Shown: one piece after another, positions 24,495-31,424 of the stretch
Numbering within the stretch: position 1 is the stretch's first letter
How the letters are laid out: each line of letters begins with the position of its first letter
Assembly (NCBI GenBank): GCA_937902995.1
Contig: CALEKY010000051.1
Span: forward strand, 1 to 31,424
Source of the DNA: an uncultured Sinobacteraceae bacterium
GTDB lineage: Bacteria > Pseudomonadota > Gammaproteobacteria > Steroidobacterales > Steroidobacteraceae
DNA: 31,424 nucleotides
Reading direction: 5' to 3'
The notes under the pieces: model-generated
Databases searched by the model: none
What the model was told of the DNA's origin: nothing
Seen by the model: only the letters and a program-made list of their open reading frames with translations
Translations under genes and position numbers: made by a program

Positions 24495-24745
24495 AAAAAT
24501 CTGCGGAAATTCCCTTTTTGCGACAGTGACTTAGCTGGCCAGATATCCAGCACCGCTGAACCGCTCGAACGGGTATCAATCCGGATCAAAGGGTTACGGA
24601 AACTTGTTGAAGTGGCGGCAGAAGCACACTTTGGCCGCCTCCGCAAGCCCTTCCGCGCGCTCGAACCAAGCATCTGCGCAAACTTGCGCAAACTTCGGCC
24701 CGAAAAATGATCAATTGGGGCACCGACCGGCACCAAGATGGAGCG

Positions 24746-24989
24746 TTAAGTGATCTTAAATCCTTCCAGCGTAATGACTACTCAAGGCCAGCTAATCGTT
24801 TAGTTTAAATAAATTACATAACTTTGGGAGGACCCATGAGAGGGGTGCGGGGGGGCGACTGCCGGAAGCTGGAAAATTGAGAAGGAGCTCTGAGATGACG
24901 ACCGTAGGACCCGGCGTCCCTGAAGGGCCTGAGGGGGTGGACGGCAGGTAGACGTGTCGGTGCTTCCGCGCCCGAAGCCTCACCTGCCG
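24746..24989 (+). other. Unassigned intergenic region: two micro-ORFs and a hairpin, or a GGA-rich RNA
   Basis: The 620-bp gap between mraZ and rnpB beyond the mraZ promoter contains no recognised gene. On the plus strand there is an inverted repeat TTAAG/CTTAA (24746-24759) and an AT-rich, promoter-like stretch (24795-24822). Two micro-ORFs follow: 24836-24880 (14 aa, GGAGG upstream) and 24895-24951 (18 aa, AAGGAG seven bases upstream). The second stop lies in the arm of a nested hairpin (CGGCAGGT/ACCTGCCG at 24942-24989, inner GCTTC/GAAGC). The region has many GGA triplets, some in predicted loops, as in CsrA/RsmA-binding RNAs. Any transcript would run toward the 3' end of rnpB. Function unknown. 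Confidence 0.3.
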
Positions 24990-25012
24990 CCCGCAGCTCA
25001 GAATGAAAAGGA

Positions 25013-25388
<376 letters not shown>

Positions 25389-25430
25389 TCAAGATGGTGG
25401 AGGCGGAACGGGCGCGAAGCAAGCGTCATT

Positions 25431-25497
25431 AGGCTGAAGACTGAAGGCTGAAGGCTGAAGACTGAAGGTAGAGGTGCGCACTGCGCGCCCAATCTGT
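25431..25497. repeat. Heptad-hairpin element 7 (rsmI / rnpB gap)
   Basis: Six AGGCTGA/AGACTGA heptads (25431-25472) are followed by hairpin GTGCGC-ACT-GCGCGC (25474-25488; one G-T pair), with the same ACT loop as a hairpin of element 4, and a single CTGTAGC-like heptad. It separates rsmI from the rnpB promoter region. Confidence 0.9.
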
Positions 25498-25514
25498 AGC
25501 TCGCCTGATTCGCG

Positions 25515-26387
25515 CTACCGCCCCTTTCCTGCCAGCTTTAGCGCTGCGTCGTACAAAGCTCCGCGTTTTTCTCCCGTCACGCGCGCAGCGATCTTCGCTG
25601 CTTGCGCGGGCGAAACTTCCTCGAGCAATGCGCGTAGCAAGCGATCCGTCTCGATGGAATTGCGTTTACCTTCGGCTCGCGCGCCGCGAACGACGATGAC
25701 GATCTCGCCGCGCTGCATGTCGGTGTCGGAAGCAGCCCGCTCACCGAGCTCGGCGAGCGTACCGGCGTAATGCGTTTCGAAACGCTTCGTGATTTCGCGG
25801 CTGATCGATGCTTCGCGGTCGACACCGAATTCTCGGGCCATATCCGCGAGCGTTTCGACGAGACGATGCGGCGCTTCGTAGAACACCAACGTGCGCGATT
25901 CGCTCGCAAGCTCGGCGAGACGCTCGCGACGTGCCGTGGACTTCGCCGGCAAGAATCCTTCGAAAACGAAACGATCCGTCGGTAAACCGGCGACCGACAA
26001 TGCAGCAATCGCAGCGCAAGCACCGGGCACGGCGAACACCGCAAATCCCGCGCGGCGCGCGGCGGAAACCAGGTCGAATCCCGGATCGCTGATCAAGGGC
26101 GTGCCCGCATCCGAAACGAGCGCCACGGACTTGCCTTTTGCAAGCTCCTCGAGCACAGCGGCCGTCTTGCCCGCTTCATTGTGCTCATGAAAGGCAATTG
26201 TCGGCGTGTTGAGCCCAAATGCCTGCAACAATTGCCGCGTGTGTCGCGTATCCTCGGCCGCAATCAGATCGACGGCACCTAGAATCTCCTTCGCACGCGG
26301 CGTCAGATCGCTCAAATTGCCGATCGGAGTTGCAACGACATAAAGCGCGCTCGGCGAGACGACGGCGTCCTCGGATCGGATCGGCAT
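25515..26387 (-). CDS. rsmI: 16S rRNA (cytidine(1402)-2'-O)-methyltransferase RsmI
   Basis: SAM-dependent methyltransferase (tetrapyrrole-methylase fold) that adds the 2'-O-methyl to C1402 of 16S rRNA, pairing with RsmH. It is 290 aa. Motifs are LYVVATPIGNLSDLTPRA, the IAAEDTRHTRQLL segment, LVSDAGTPLISDPG, VPGACAAIAALS and FYEAPHRLVETL. I chose the ATG at 26387, giving a family-like N-terminus; the longer frame beyond it is antisense to lpoA. It is divergent from lpoA with 66 bp between starts. Confidence 0.97.
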   Translation of the reverse strand: MPIRSEDAVVSPSALYVVATPIGNLSDLTPRAKEILGAVDLIAAEDTRHTRQLLQAFGLNTPTIAFHEHNEAGKTAAVLEELAKGKSVALVSDAGTPLISDPGFDLVSAARRAGFAVFAVPGACAAIAALSVAGLPTDRFVFEGFLPAKSTARRERLAELASESRTLVFYEAPHRLVETLADMAREFGVDREASISREITKRFETHYAGTLAELGERAASDTDMQRGEIVIVVRGARAEGKRNSIETDRLLRALLEEVSPAQAAKIAARVTGEKRGALYDAALKLAGKGR

Positions 26388-26398
26388 GGGCGAGGTCC

Positions 26399-26434
26399 TA
26401 TAATGCGAACCGCGCGTAGCGTACCGCGGTTCGC
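26399..26434 (+). promoter_or_regulatory. lpoA promoter -10 with overlapping palindrome
   Basis: A perfect -10 TATAAT (26399-26404) is followed at once by a perfect inverted repeat GCGAACCGCG (26405-26414) / CGCGGTTCGC (26425-26434) around a 10-nt spacer. Predicted transcription start is about 26411, inside the left arm. No good -35 is seen. The palindrome could be an operator or a 5' mRNA hairpin ahead of the lpoA ATG at 26454. Confidence 0.6.
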
Positions 26435-26453
26435 GAACGGAGAACGGAACGTA

Positions 26454-28337
26454 ATGCAATACCCGCCGAAATTCCTGCTTCGAGCGCTTGCCTGCGCGTG
26501 GCTGGCGATCATGGTGGGCGCGTGCGAGACCGCCGTCGATCGCGGGCCCGAACGGCCGACCGTGAATCGCCAATTCGAGCAGGCGGAGCGGCTCTCGCGC
26601 GAAGGCAACGCTTTGCAGGCCGCGCGTATGTTCGAACAGATCGCGCTGCAATCGCCCGGCGAGCTGCGCGATCGCATGCTCTTGCGCGCGGCGAAGGAAT
26701 ACTTGCGTGCAGACGAAGCAGATCAGGCATCCGCAGCGCTCAAGCAAGTCAATCCGACGCTGCCGACGCGCGATCTCGCCGCACGAGCCATTGTGACTGC
26801 GGATCTTGCGCTGCGCGCCCAGCGCGCGGATCGGGCGCTGGCAGAGCTCAATCAGATTCCGCAGCCGCCGCCGCAGGAAGCACTGCCTGATATTCTCGCG
26901 CTGCGCGCTCGAGCACTGTTCGCGTTGAATCGGCCTGCCGCCGCGATCATGGCGGCGCTCGACCGCGAGCGCACGCTCGACACGCCGGAAGAACAACGCG
27001 CGAATCAGCGACTGATTTGGGACGGCTTGCAGCGGAGCGCGAGCTCGAATGCCGACTTCACACCGCCGCCCGGCGCCAATTCCATTGTTACCGGCTGGCT
27101 CGAGCTCGGACGCGCGGCGCTCGTAGCAGCGCGTAACCCCTTTACGGCAACGAACGACCTCAACCAGTGGCGTTCGCGCTTTCCGACCCATCCCGCGAAC
27201 GAGCTCTTGAACGATGAAGTGCTGCCGAGACTCGGCGTAGGTCTCGAATACCCGCCGCAGATTGCGCTCGTGCTGCCGCTGACCGGCCGTCAAGCTGCAA
27301 ACGGTATTCCGGTTCGCGACGGTTTCCTCGCCGCATTGCTTCAACAAGAGCAAAGCCGACGACCGCTCGTGAACGTCTACGATTCGGCGGCAATGGGCGC
27401 AACGACTGCCTACCGTCGAGCCATTGCCGACGGCGCGCAGTTCATTGTCGGTCCGTTGCTCAAGGATGAAGTCACTGCGTTGGCCGCATCGAACGACGTA
27501 GCCGTGCTGACGCTGGCGCTGAATCAGGTCGCCGACGAATCCGCATCCACGCCCGCGCTCATGTTCCAGTTTGCGCTCGATCCCGAAGAAGAAGCGCGTC
27601 AGGTCGCGCAACGGCTCGCAATGGAAGGACGCATGCGCGGCCTCGTTTTACTACCGAACGACGATTGGGGGCAGCGCGTGTTTCGTGCATTCGATACCGA
27701 GTTCAAGACGCTCGGCGGCACGATCGCCGGTTTGCGCTTCTACGATCCGAGCTCGCGCGATTACTCCACGCCGATCACGCAGCTGCTGCTCATCGACGAA
27801 AGCCGTTCGCGCGCGAATGCATTGATGGGCATCGTCGGACAGCGGCTCGAATTCGAGCCTCGCCAGCGCGGCGATGCGCAATTCATTTTCGTTGGCGCGT
27901 TTCCCTCGCAGGGCCGGTCCCTGCGGCCCGCACTACGTTTCCATCTCACGCAAGATTTGCCGATCTATTCGACGTCGCACATTTTCGAGCCGGACACGGA
28001 AGCGAACACGGACATCAACGGCGTGCAGTTTCCTCACATGCCGCTCGTGATCTCTCCCGACGCCGTCTCGACGGAAATGCGCTCGACGTTGGGCAAGTAT
28101 TGGCCGGCTCGCGCGCGCAGTAATGCACGACTGTATGCGTTCGGCTTCGATGCCTATCGACTCATCCCGCTGTTGAAGGCAGGCCGATTCGGAGCTGCAA
28201 ACGCAGTCCCGGGTATGACCGGATTGCTGTCGATCGACGCGAAAGGCCGTGTCAGACGCGAGCTCGGCTGGGCACGCGTCGTCGACGGACAACCGGTTCC
28301 GCTCGACATGCCGCAAGTTGCCACTTCCTTGCGCTGA
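26454..28337 (+). CDS. lpoA: LpoA (LppC family), outer-membrane lipoprotein activator of PBP1A
   Basis: Activates the bifunctional synthase PBP1A from the outer membrane. It is 627 aa. The signal peptide ends in a lipobox VGAC with lipidated C24. An N-terminal helical, TPR-like region (about 35-270) precedes a C-terminal periplasmic-binding-protein-like domain starting near IALVLPLTGRQAANGIPVRDGF. I chose the ATG at 26454 because it gives a proper lipoprotein signal and has a GGA-rich stretch upstream; an earlier in-frame ATG adds 17 residues before the signal. Divergent from rsmI and followed by yraN, the usual gammaproteobacterial order. Confidence 0.93.
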   Translation: MQYPPKFLLRALACAWLAIMVGACETAVDRGPERPTVNRQFEQAERLSREGNALQAARMFEQIALQSPGELRDRMLLRAAKEYLRADEADQASAALKQVNPTLPTRDLAARAIVTADLALRAQRADRALAELNQIPQPPPQEALPDILALRARALFALNRPAAAIMAALDRERTLDTPEEQRANQRLIWDGLQRSASSNADFTPPPGANSIVTGWLELGRAALVAARNPFTATNDLNQWRSRFPTHPANELLNDEVLPRLGVGLEYPPQIALVLPLTGRQAANGIPVRDGFLAALLQQEQSRRPLVNVYDSAAMGATTAYRRAIADGAQFIVGPLLKDEVTALAASNDVAVLTLALNQVADESASTPALMFQFALDPEEEARQVAQRLAMEGRMRGLVLLPNDDWGQRVFRAFDTEFKTLGGTIAGLRFYDPSSRDYSTPITQLLLIDESRSRANALMGIVGQRLEFEPRQRGDAQFIFVGAFPSQGRSLRPALRFHLTQDLPIYSTSHIFEPDTEANTDINGVQFPHMPLVISPDAVSTEMRSTLGKYWPARARSNARLYAFGFDAYRLIPLLKAGRFGAANAVPGMTGLLSIDAKGRVRRELGWARVVDGQPVPLDMPQVATSLR

Positions 28338-28392
28338 AGCAACAGGAATCGAAAGCACTCGGAATTGCATCCAAGAAAAGGACGATCACGTC

Positions 28393-28767
28393 ATGGACGA
28401 CGCGACTCGCAAGGCCGCGGGCAACGCCGCGGAACAGGCCGCACTGGAGCTCCTCCTTGGCAGAGGCTTGAAACTGGTCGAGCGTAACTACCGCTGCCGC
28501 GGCGGCGAGCTCGATCTAGTGATGTTGGACGGCAAGACGCTCGTATTCGTCGAGGTGCGCTATCGGGCAACACCGAGCTTCGGCGGAGCGGCAGGCTCGG
28601 TCAATTGGCACAAACAGCGCAGGATCATTTTCGCCGCGAAGCACTTCCTGATGATGCGCTCCGATTTGCGTCGCCTTCCAGCGCGCTTCGACGTCATTGC
28701 CATCGAAGGAAATTTACGTTCGCCAAGCATCGAATGGCTGAGAGCGGCGTTTACAGCGGAGGGGTGA
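28393..28767 (+). CDS. yraN: YraN family protein (UPF0102), nuclease-like fold
   Basis: A 124-aa protein of the UPF0102 family, with a restriction-endonuclease-like PD-(D/E)xK pattern: GNAAEQAALELLLGRGLKLVERNYR, then GGELDLVMLDG (D41) and VFVEVRYR (E54). It is commonly encoded after lpoA. The biochemical role is not settled. The start ATG 55 bp after lpoA has AAAGGA upstream at slightly long spacing. The frame is open further upstream, but only into the lpoA end. Confidence 0.93.
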   Translation: MDDATRKAAGNAAEQAALELLLGRGLKLVERNYRCRGGELDLVMLDGKTLVFVEVRYRATPSFGGAAGSVNWHKQRRIIFAAKHFLMMRSDLRRLPARFDVIAIEGNLRSPSIEWLRAAFTAEG

Positions 28768-28777
28768 ACCTTCCGCT

Positions 28778-28904
28778 GGCTACAGGCCACAGCCTTGCGG
28801 GCTCTGGGCGCTGGGCTCCGGCAAGAAGAAGCGCCTTCAGCCTTTAGCCTTCAGTCTTCAGTCTTCAGTCTTCAGTCTTCAGTCTTCAGTCTTCAGTCTT
28901 CGGA
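28778..28904. repeat. Heptad element 8 (yraN / metalloprotease gap)
   Basis: A continuous 7-bp phase begins with GGCTACA/GGCCACA (28778-28798), passes through GGGCTCT/GGGCGCT/GGGCTCC (28799-28819) and, after a short break, becomes CTTCAGC, CTTTAGC and seven CTTCAGT copies (28835-28897), the most uniform array in the window. It ends 7 bp before the next start codon, so it forms that gene's untranslated leader. Confidence 0.92.
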
Positions 28905-28911
28905 CCAAGAA

Positions 28912-29685
28912 ATGTTCAAACGCCTCCGCATCCTTCTCCTGCTCCTCGTCCTGCTATTCGTGGCGTTGAACGCGTACTTCGATCGCGTGTACTCGACGGA
29001 TTGGGACAACGCGCTTTACGTGACGATCTTTCCGATCAACGGCGACGGCAGCCCGGTGAGCGAACGGTATATCGCCGCATCCGCTGACTCGGATTTTTCC
29101 GCCCTCGAGTCGTTCTTCGAAGAGCAGGCACGCGACTACGGCGTCGAGCTCGAACGGCCCATGCGTTTTGCACGCGGCCCTCAAGTGCGCGAATTGCCGC
29201 CGGTGCTTGCGCCGGGCACAGGGATGCTCGGAACCATGTGGTGGAGTCTCAGGACCCGCTATTGGGCGTGGCGCACGGCCGATCATGGCGATGCACCGAA
29301 ACCCGACATCGAATTGTTCGTCCTCTATTACGATCCGGCGACCTCGCCCGCGCTTCCGCATTCGGTCGGGTTACAGAAAGGGTTGTTCGGCATCGTGCAC
29401 GCCTTTGCAGATCGTACGATGGAAGGTTCGAACGACATCGTGATCGCTCACGAGCTGCTGCATACGCTCGGTGCGACTGACAAGTATGAAACCGGAACGA
29501 ATCAGCCCTTGAACCCGATCGGTCTGGCAGATCCAGAGCTCGAGCCTCTCTATCCGCAAATGCAGGCCGAGCTGATGGCAGGTCGCATCGCCATCTCGGA
29601 AACGCAATCGGAAATTCCCGAATCATTGCGAGAAGTCGTCATCGGTCCGCTCACGGCACGCGAGATCGGTTGGATTCGCGATTGA
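28912..29685 (+). CDS. Membrane-anchored putative zinc metalloprotease (HExxHxxGxxD)
   Basis: A 257-aa protein with an N-terminal membrane segment (residues about 6-22) followed by an extracytoplasmic domain. Residues 180-190 read HELLHTLGATD: HExxH with G187 and D190, the extended zinc site of metzincin-like proteases, here with aspartate as third ligand as in the snapalysin type. Methionines at M217 and M222 could supply the Met-turn. I do not recognise the family beyond this. The frame is open upstream through the CTTCAGT array and would add a repeat-encoded extension, but the ATG before FKRLRILLLLL gives a normal signal anchor. The Shine-Dalgarno is weak. The ABC ATPase gene follows 35 bp later, so the two may be cotranscribed. 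Confidence 0.75.
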   Translation: MFKRLRILLLLLVLLFVALNAYFDRVYSTDWDNALYVTIFPINGDGSPVSERYIAASADSDFSALESFFEEQARDYGVELERPMRFARGPQVRELPPVLAPGTGMLGTMWWSLRTRYWAWRTADHGDAPKPDIELFVLYYDPATSPALPHSVGLQKGLFGIVHAFADRTMEGSNDIVIAHELLHTLGATDKYETGTNQPLNPIGLADPELEPLYPQMQAELMAGRIAISETQSEIPESLREVVIGPLTAREIGWIRD

Positions 29686-29720
29686 ATCCGTACGACGAAG
29701 TCGACACCATCTTCGACACC

Positions 29721-30524
29721 ATGAGCGCGATCCCTCAACCCGTACCGATTGCACCGCTTGCGTGTGCAGACCTCGACATTGCGGTCGCAGACCGCACGCT
29801 CGTGCAGCGTCTGACGATGTCGCTCCCCAAAGGCAGCATCACGAGCGTCCTTGGTTGCAACGGCGCCGGCAAGACGCTGACGCTGCACACGTTGGCAGGA
29901 TTGCGCGCACCGATCGCGGGAACGATTTACGTTGCCGGCAGGGATCTTGCCTCTTGGCATCGCAAGGAATTCGCGCGCGAGCTGGGCCTATTACCGCAGA
30001 CGACCGAAGATCCGTTTCCGTCGACCGTGCTCGAAGCTGTGCTCGTTGGTCGCCATCCGCACATCGGGTTCTGGCAATGGGAAAGCGATCGCGACAAGGA
30101 GATCGCTCGTGCAGCGCTCGCGTCGGTGGGTTTGGGTGACCTCGAGGATCGCGAACTGACCACGCTCTCAGGCGGCGAGCGTCGACGAGTCGCCATCGCC
30201 ACGCTGCTTGCGCAAGATCCGAACATTCTGATTCTGGACGAGCCGCTCAATCATCTCGATCCGCACCATCAACTCGCCGTCTTGAAGTTGTTGCGCGAAC
30301 GCGCTGCGCAAGGACGCACCATTCTCTTGAGCATGCATGACGTCGGTCTCGCAGCGCGCTTTGCCGACCGCGCACTGCTCTTGTTCGGTAACGGCGAATG
30401 GCAGGACGGCGCTACCGCCGAAGTACTCAACGAAGCATCGATTTCGCGACTCTACGGAACGCCAACACGCGAGGTGCGATGGCCGGGAGGACGGACGTTC
30501 ATCGCGCTCGAAGACGAGCGCTAG
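29721..30524 (+). CDS. ABC transporter ATP-binding protein, FepC/BtuD-like
   Basis: A 267-aa ATPase subunit. Walker A GCNGAGKT is at residues 45-52, a Q-loop in LLPQTTEDP near 91-99, signature LSGGE at 149-153, Walker B ILILDEP at 169-175, D-loop NHLDP after it, and switch H206 in SMHD. Overall layout resembles the iron-siderophore/heme/cobalamin importer group. No permease or binding-protein gene is adjacent in the window, so substrate cannot be assigned. A TTG start at 29670 overlapping the previous gene is possible; the ATG is preferred. It is convergent with the next gene, leaving only 9 bp between stop codons. Confidence 0.88.
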   Translation: MSAIPQPVPIAPLACADLDIAVADRTLVQRLTMSLPKGSITSVLGCNGAGKTLTLHTLAGLRAPIAGTIYVAGRDLASWHRKEFARELGLLPQTTEDPFPSTVLEAVLVGRHPHIGFWQWESDRDKEIARAALASVGLGDLEDRELTTLSGGERRRVAIATLLAQDPNILILDEPLNHLDPHHQLAVLKLLRERAAQGRTILLSMHDVGLAARFADRALLLFGNGEWQDGATAEVLNEASISRLYGTPTREVRWPGGRTFIALEDER

Positions 30525-30533
30525 CAATTCTCG

Positions 30534-31313
30534 TCACGAAGACGCGCGATAGCGCAGCGTCTCGCTCACCGTACCGTGAAGTTTTCCATTCGTCGCCAGC
30601 ACGCTCGTCGTCTCGAGCGCGAGCGGCTTGCCTTCCAGGTCCGTGAACTTGCCGCCGGCCGCCTCGACGATCACCGACAACGCCGCGATATCGAGAATGT
30701 TGACGTCGGATTCGATGACGACGTCGATCTTGCCGGCCGCCAAGAGATGGTAGTGAAGGAAATCGCCATAGCCGCGGATGCGATTCGCGCGGGCAACGAG
30801 CTCACCGTAGCTCGACCAATGCGGGCTCTTGGCGAGCGTCTTGAGATTTCCGGATGAGATCGCCGCGTTTTCGATCGAATCGATGTTGCTCACCTTGAGC
30901 GGCTTGTCGTTCAGCCAAGCGCCGCGACCGATCTCCCCATAGGCGAGCTCGCCATACACCGGCGCTGACGAGACGCCAACGATCAGCCGGCCGCGATGCA
31001 TCAATGCAATCTGCGTCGAGAACATCGGATATTCGCGCACGAAGGCTTTCGTCCCGTCGATCGGATCGACGAGCCACAGATATTCCGCATCGAGTGCGCT
31101 TTGCCCCGTTTCCTCGCCGTAGAAACCGTGTTGCGGAAATTGTTTGCTCAAGATTTCGCGAATGACTTTCTCGGTTTCCACATCCGCTTGCGTGACCGGC
31201 GACTTGTCCGCCTTGATCGTCACTTCGAGATTGCGCTCGTAGTAGCGTCGAATCACATCCGCTGCAGCGCGCGCAGCTTCGAGTGCGGTGGCGAGGAACG
31301 CTGAGTGAGTCAT
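30534..31313 (-). CDS. Inositol monophosphatase family phosphatase, possibly HisN-like histidinol-phosphatase
   Basis: A 259-aa magnesium-dependent phosphatase. The metal-site motifs are GEETG (residues 66-70), WLVDPIDGTKAF (80-91; D83 and D86) and the late ESDVNILDIAAL (201-212; D208), where the usual W before D is replaced by L. The family includes inositol monophosphatase, CysQ (PAP phosphatase) and HisN. Spacing and the DPIDGTKAFVREYP loop look most like HisN-type proteins, but the substrate is not provable here. The ATG at 31313 gives a standard N-terminus; a TTG 13 codons upstream is an alternative. No strong Shine-Dalgarno is seen for either. Confidence 0.88.
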   Translation of the reverse strand: MTHSAFLATALEAARAAADVIRRYYERNLEVTIKADKSPVTQADVETEKVIREILSKQFPQHGFYGEETGQSALDAEYLWLVDPIDGTKAFVREYPMFSTQIALMHRGRLIVGVSSAPVYGELAYGEIGRGAWLNDKPLKVSNIDSIENAAISSGNLKTLAKSPHWSSYGELVARANRIRGYGDFLHYHLLAAGKIDVVIESDVNILDIAALSVIVEAAGGKFTDLEGKPLALETTSVLATNGKLHGTVSETLRYRASS

Positions 31314-31397
31314 GTCGGGAAAGGGGAAAGGAAAGAGAGATCGTTGGCGCAAGTGTACAGTGCAGCCGCACGACCAAGTAAGCCGTCAAGCCCCCTT

Positions 31398-31424
31398 CCC
31401 TTCTTCCCTTCTTCCCTTCTTCCC
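31398..31424. repeat. CCCTTCTT octanucleotide tandem repeat, running off the window
   Basis: Just over three copies of CCCTTCTT at exact 8-bp period reach the right edge. This is a different period from the seven-base arrays but similar in position, upstream of the phosphatase gene. Its full length is not visible. Confidence 0.8.

Noticed and set aside
24746..24759. GacA box for an RsmY/RsmZ-type RNA
   Set aside because: The inverted repeat TTAAG-N4-CTTAA lacks the TGTAAG-N6-CTTACA sequence and spacing.
25515..27611. A 698-residue minus-strand frame
   Set aside because: Only the first-transcribed-last 290 residues (25515-26387) are RsmI; the rest is antisense to lpoA.

Overview
The window is a chromosomal stretch from a GC-rich Gram-negative bacterium, almost certainly a gammaproteobacterium. 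It carries a complete division and cell wall (dcw) cluster with lpxC, mraZ, a meso-diaminopimelate-type MurE (DNPR motif) and LpoA. From memory, the order lpoA-yraN / rsmI / rnpB / mraZ ... ftsZ / lpxC / dciA / M23 peptidase / secA matches Pseudomonas. The type II MurB and the intergenic repeats point away from the enterics. A group near Xanthomonadales, Nevskiales or Steroidobacterales is a guess, not a demonstration.

Layout from left to right. secA (minus; its stop codon lies just outside the window) and an M23 endopeptidase gene come first. Upstream of the peptidase on the same strand is a long leader containing a clear cyclic-di-GMP-I (GEMM-I) riboswitch, a possible terminator and a 30-codon ORF. 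The divergent gene dciA (replicative helicase loader family) meets lpxC tail to tail. Then, all on the minus strand and transcribed right to left, come mraZ-rsmH-ftsL-ftsI-murE-murF-mraY-murD-ftsW-murG-murC-murB-ddlB-ftsQ-ftsA-ftsZ. Most junctions are 4-base ATGA stop/start overlaps. A sigma-70-like promoter and three perfect MraZ boxes at exact 10-bp spacing precede mraZ. To the right lie a 620-bp gap, the RNase P RNA gene and rsmI (all minus). Reading rightward on the plus strand are lpoA, yraN, a membrane-anchored putative zinc metalloprotease and an ABC ATPase. An inositol-monophosphatase-family gene (minus) closes the window.

The genes form one functional programme. MurB-MurF, MraY and MurG make lipid II; FtsW and FtsI polymerise it at the septum set by FtsZ and FtsA; FtsQ and FtsL assemble the divisome; DdlB supplies D-Ala-D-Ala. 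LpoA activates PBP1A-type synthases, the M23 enzyme cuts peptidoglycan, and LpxC commits precursor to lipid A. SecA, RNase P, RsmH, RsmI and DciA are housekeeping neighbours.

Two things stand out. (1) Eight intergenic sites carry composite elements: arrays of degenerate 7-bp repeats from a few recurring families, mostly combined with short GC-rich palindromes that often have a 3-nt loop. One lies between the ftsW stop and the MurG core and appears to be translated as a roughly 75-residue N-terminal extension. Others split the dcw cluster at murF/mraY, murB/ddlB and ftsA/ftsZ. (2) The c-di-GMP riboswitch ahead of an intact LytM-type endopeptidase suggests second-messenger control of a wall hydrolase beside the dcw cluster.
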